A stretch of DNA of 64,000 nucleotides from Clostridioides difficile ATCC 9689 = DSM 1296 (GTDB taxonomy: Bacteria > Bacillota > Clostridia > Peptostreptococcales > Peptostreptococcaceae), in contig NZ_CP011968.1 in NCBI RefSeq assembly GCF_001077535.1, positions 2,294,001-2,358,000 on the forward strand. Reading direction: 5' to 3'. Each line of letters begins with the position of its first letter. Positions within the stretch are counted from its first letter, which is position 1. The notes under the pieces are model-generated. The model was not told where the DNA came from. It was given only the letters and a program-made list of their open reading frames with translations, and searched no databases. Shown here piece after piece: positions 63,824 to 64,000 of the stretch. Position numbers and translations under genes: made by a program.

Positions 63824-64000
63824 ATGGCAATAAAGCCAAGAAAAATATCTATTGTAGGTTCAGGGCATGTTGGTTCTCATTGTGGATTTAGTTTAATAAC
63901 TCAAGGAGTTTGTGATGAACTCTTTATGATTGATATAGATGAATCTAAATCAAAAGCTCAAGCTTTAGATTTAGCTGATGCAGTTTCATATCTGCCACAT
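63824..64000 (+). CDS. ldh: L-lactate/malate dehydrogenase-family enzyme, 5' part
   Basis: The first 59 codons of a gene that runs past the window edge. MAIKPRKISIVGSGHVGSHC carries the NAD-binding GxGxxG of the LDH/MDH family, then FMIDIDESKSKAQALDLADA with the Asp (here in MIDID) that prefers NAD. GGGGGAG lies before ATG 63824. It is either L-lactate dehydrogenase or a 2-hydroxyacid relative; the active-site loop lies beyond the window. Confidence 0.85.
   Translation, partial: MAIKPRKISIVGSGHVGSHCGFSLITQGVCDELFMIDIDESKSKAQALDLADAVSYLPH

Overview
The window is very AT-rich, has strong Shine-Dalgarno sites and carries many bidirectional stem-loop terminators. Its gene content includes an rpsB-tsf-pyrH-frr-uppS-cdsA block, an HydE/F/G [FeFe]-hydrogenase maturation operon, a threonine T-box, MEP-pathway isoprenoid genes and a sporulation-type YtaF protein. 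Together these point to a Clostridia chromosome, most likely Clostridioides difficile or a close Peptostreptococcaceae relative (inference from gene set and order; no search was run). I see no prophage, rRNA, tRNA or CRISPR array.

Layout. 1-11.5 kb: fructose-6-phosphate aldolase divergent from a DeoR regulator; a small charged protein; a histidine kinase/response regulator pair; the copper ATPase copA behind a CsoR-like operator; a DUF1450 protein; the GTPase TypA; thioredoxin reductase; and a 37-residue membrane protein. 12-18 kb: a threonine T-box controlling thrC-thrB, a nitronate monooxygenase-like enzyme that appears to start at AUA, a flavin reductase-like protein, and a CorA magnesium transporter preceded by a candidate leader peptide. 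18-25 kb: a large Sel1/TPR protein, an AEC-type transporter, a 48-residue membrane protein, a GNAT enzyme, a DUF3810 membrane metallopeptidase-like protein and a secreted protein.

25-37.6 kb, minus strand: the translation and lipid block rpsB-tsf-pyrH-frr-uppS-cdsA, then dxr-rseP-ispG. Between cdsA and dxr, which are usually adjacent in Firmicutes, sit about 4 kb holding a decayed GGDEF remnant, a c-di-GMP phosphodiesterase-type GGDEF-EAL protein, an unknown gene and an XRE regulator with a 36-bp perfect palindrome. 37.7-51 kb: DacF carboxypeptidase, a K+ channel, an HTH-DUF1232 protein, YtaF, a MutS2-like protein without Smr domain, RtcB, a membrane pseudokinase, a VanW protein, an endonuclease/exonuclease/phosphatase protein, a 53-residue protein behind tandem LexA boxes and a DUF819 membrane protein. 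51-64 kb: M42 aminopeptidase, the TM1266-hydF-hydE-hydG operon, an apparently frameshifted membrane-protein gene, a class-III aminotransferase, CmpB-like and VanZ-like membrane proteins, a GNAT enzyme, an AlaX-type alanyl-tRNA editing protein, and the 5' end of an L-lactate dehydrogenase-like gene.

The most interesting signals are small and non-coding: a candidate magnesium-sensing leader peptide before corA that resembles enterobacterial MgtL; leader ORFs with mutually exclusive hairpins before both rtcB and the mutS2-like gene, two functions tied to RNA repair and ribosome rescue; an SOS-type promoter with two consensus LexA boxes driving an undescribed 53-residue protein; and a CCC-UAA frameshift junction splitting a membrane-protein gene.
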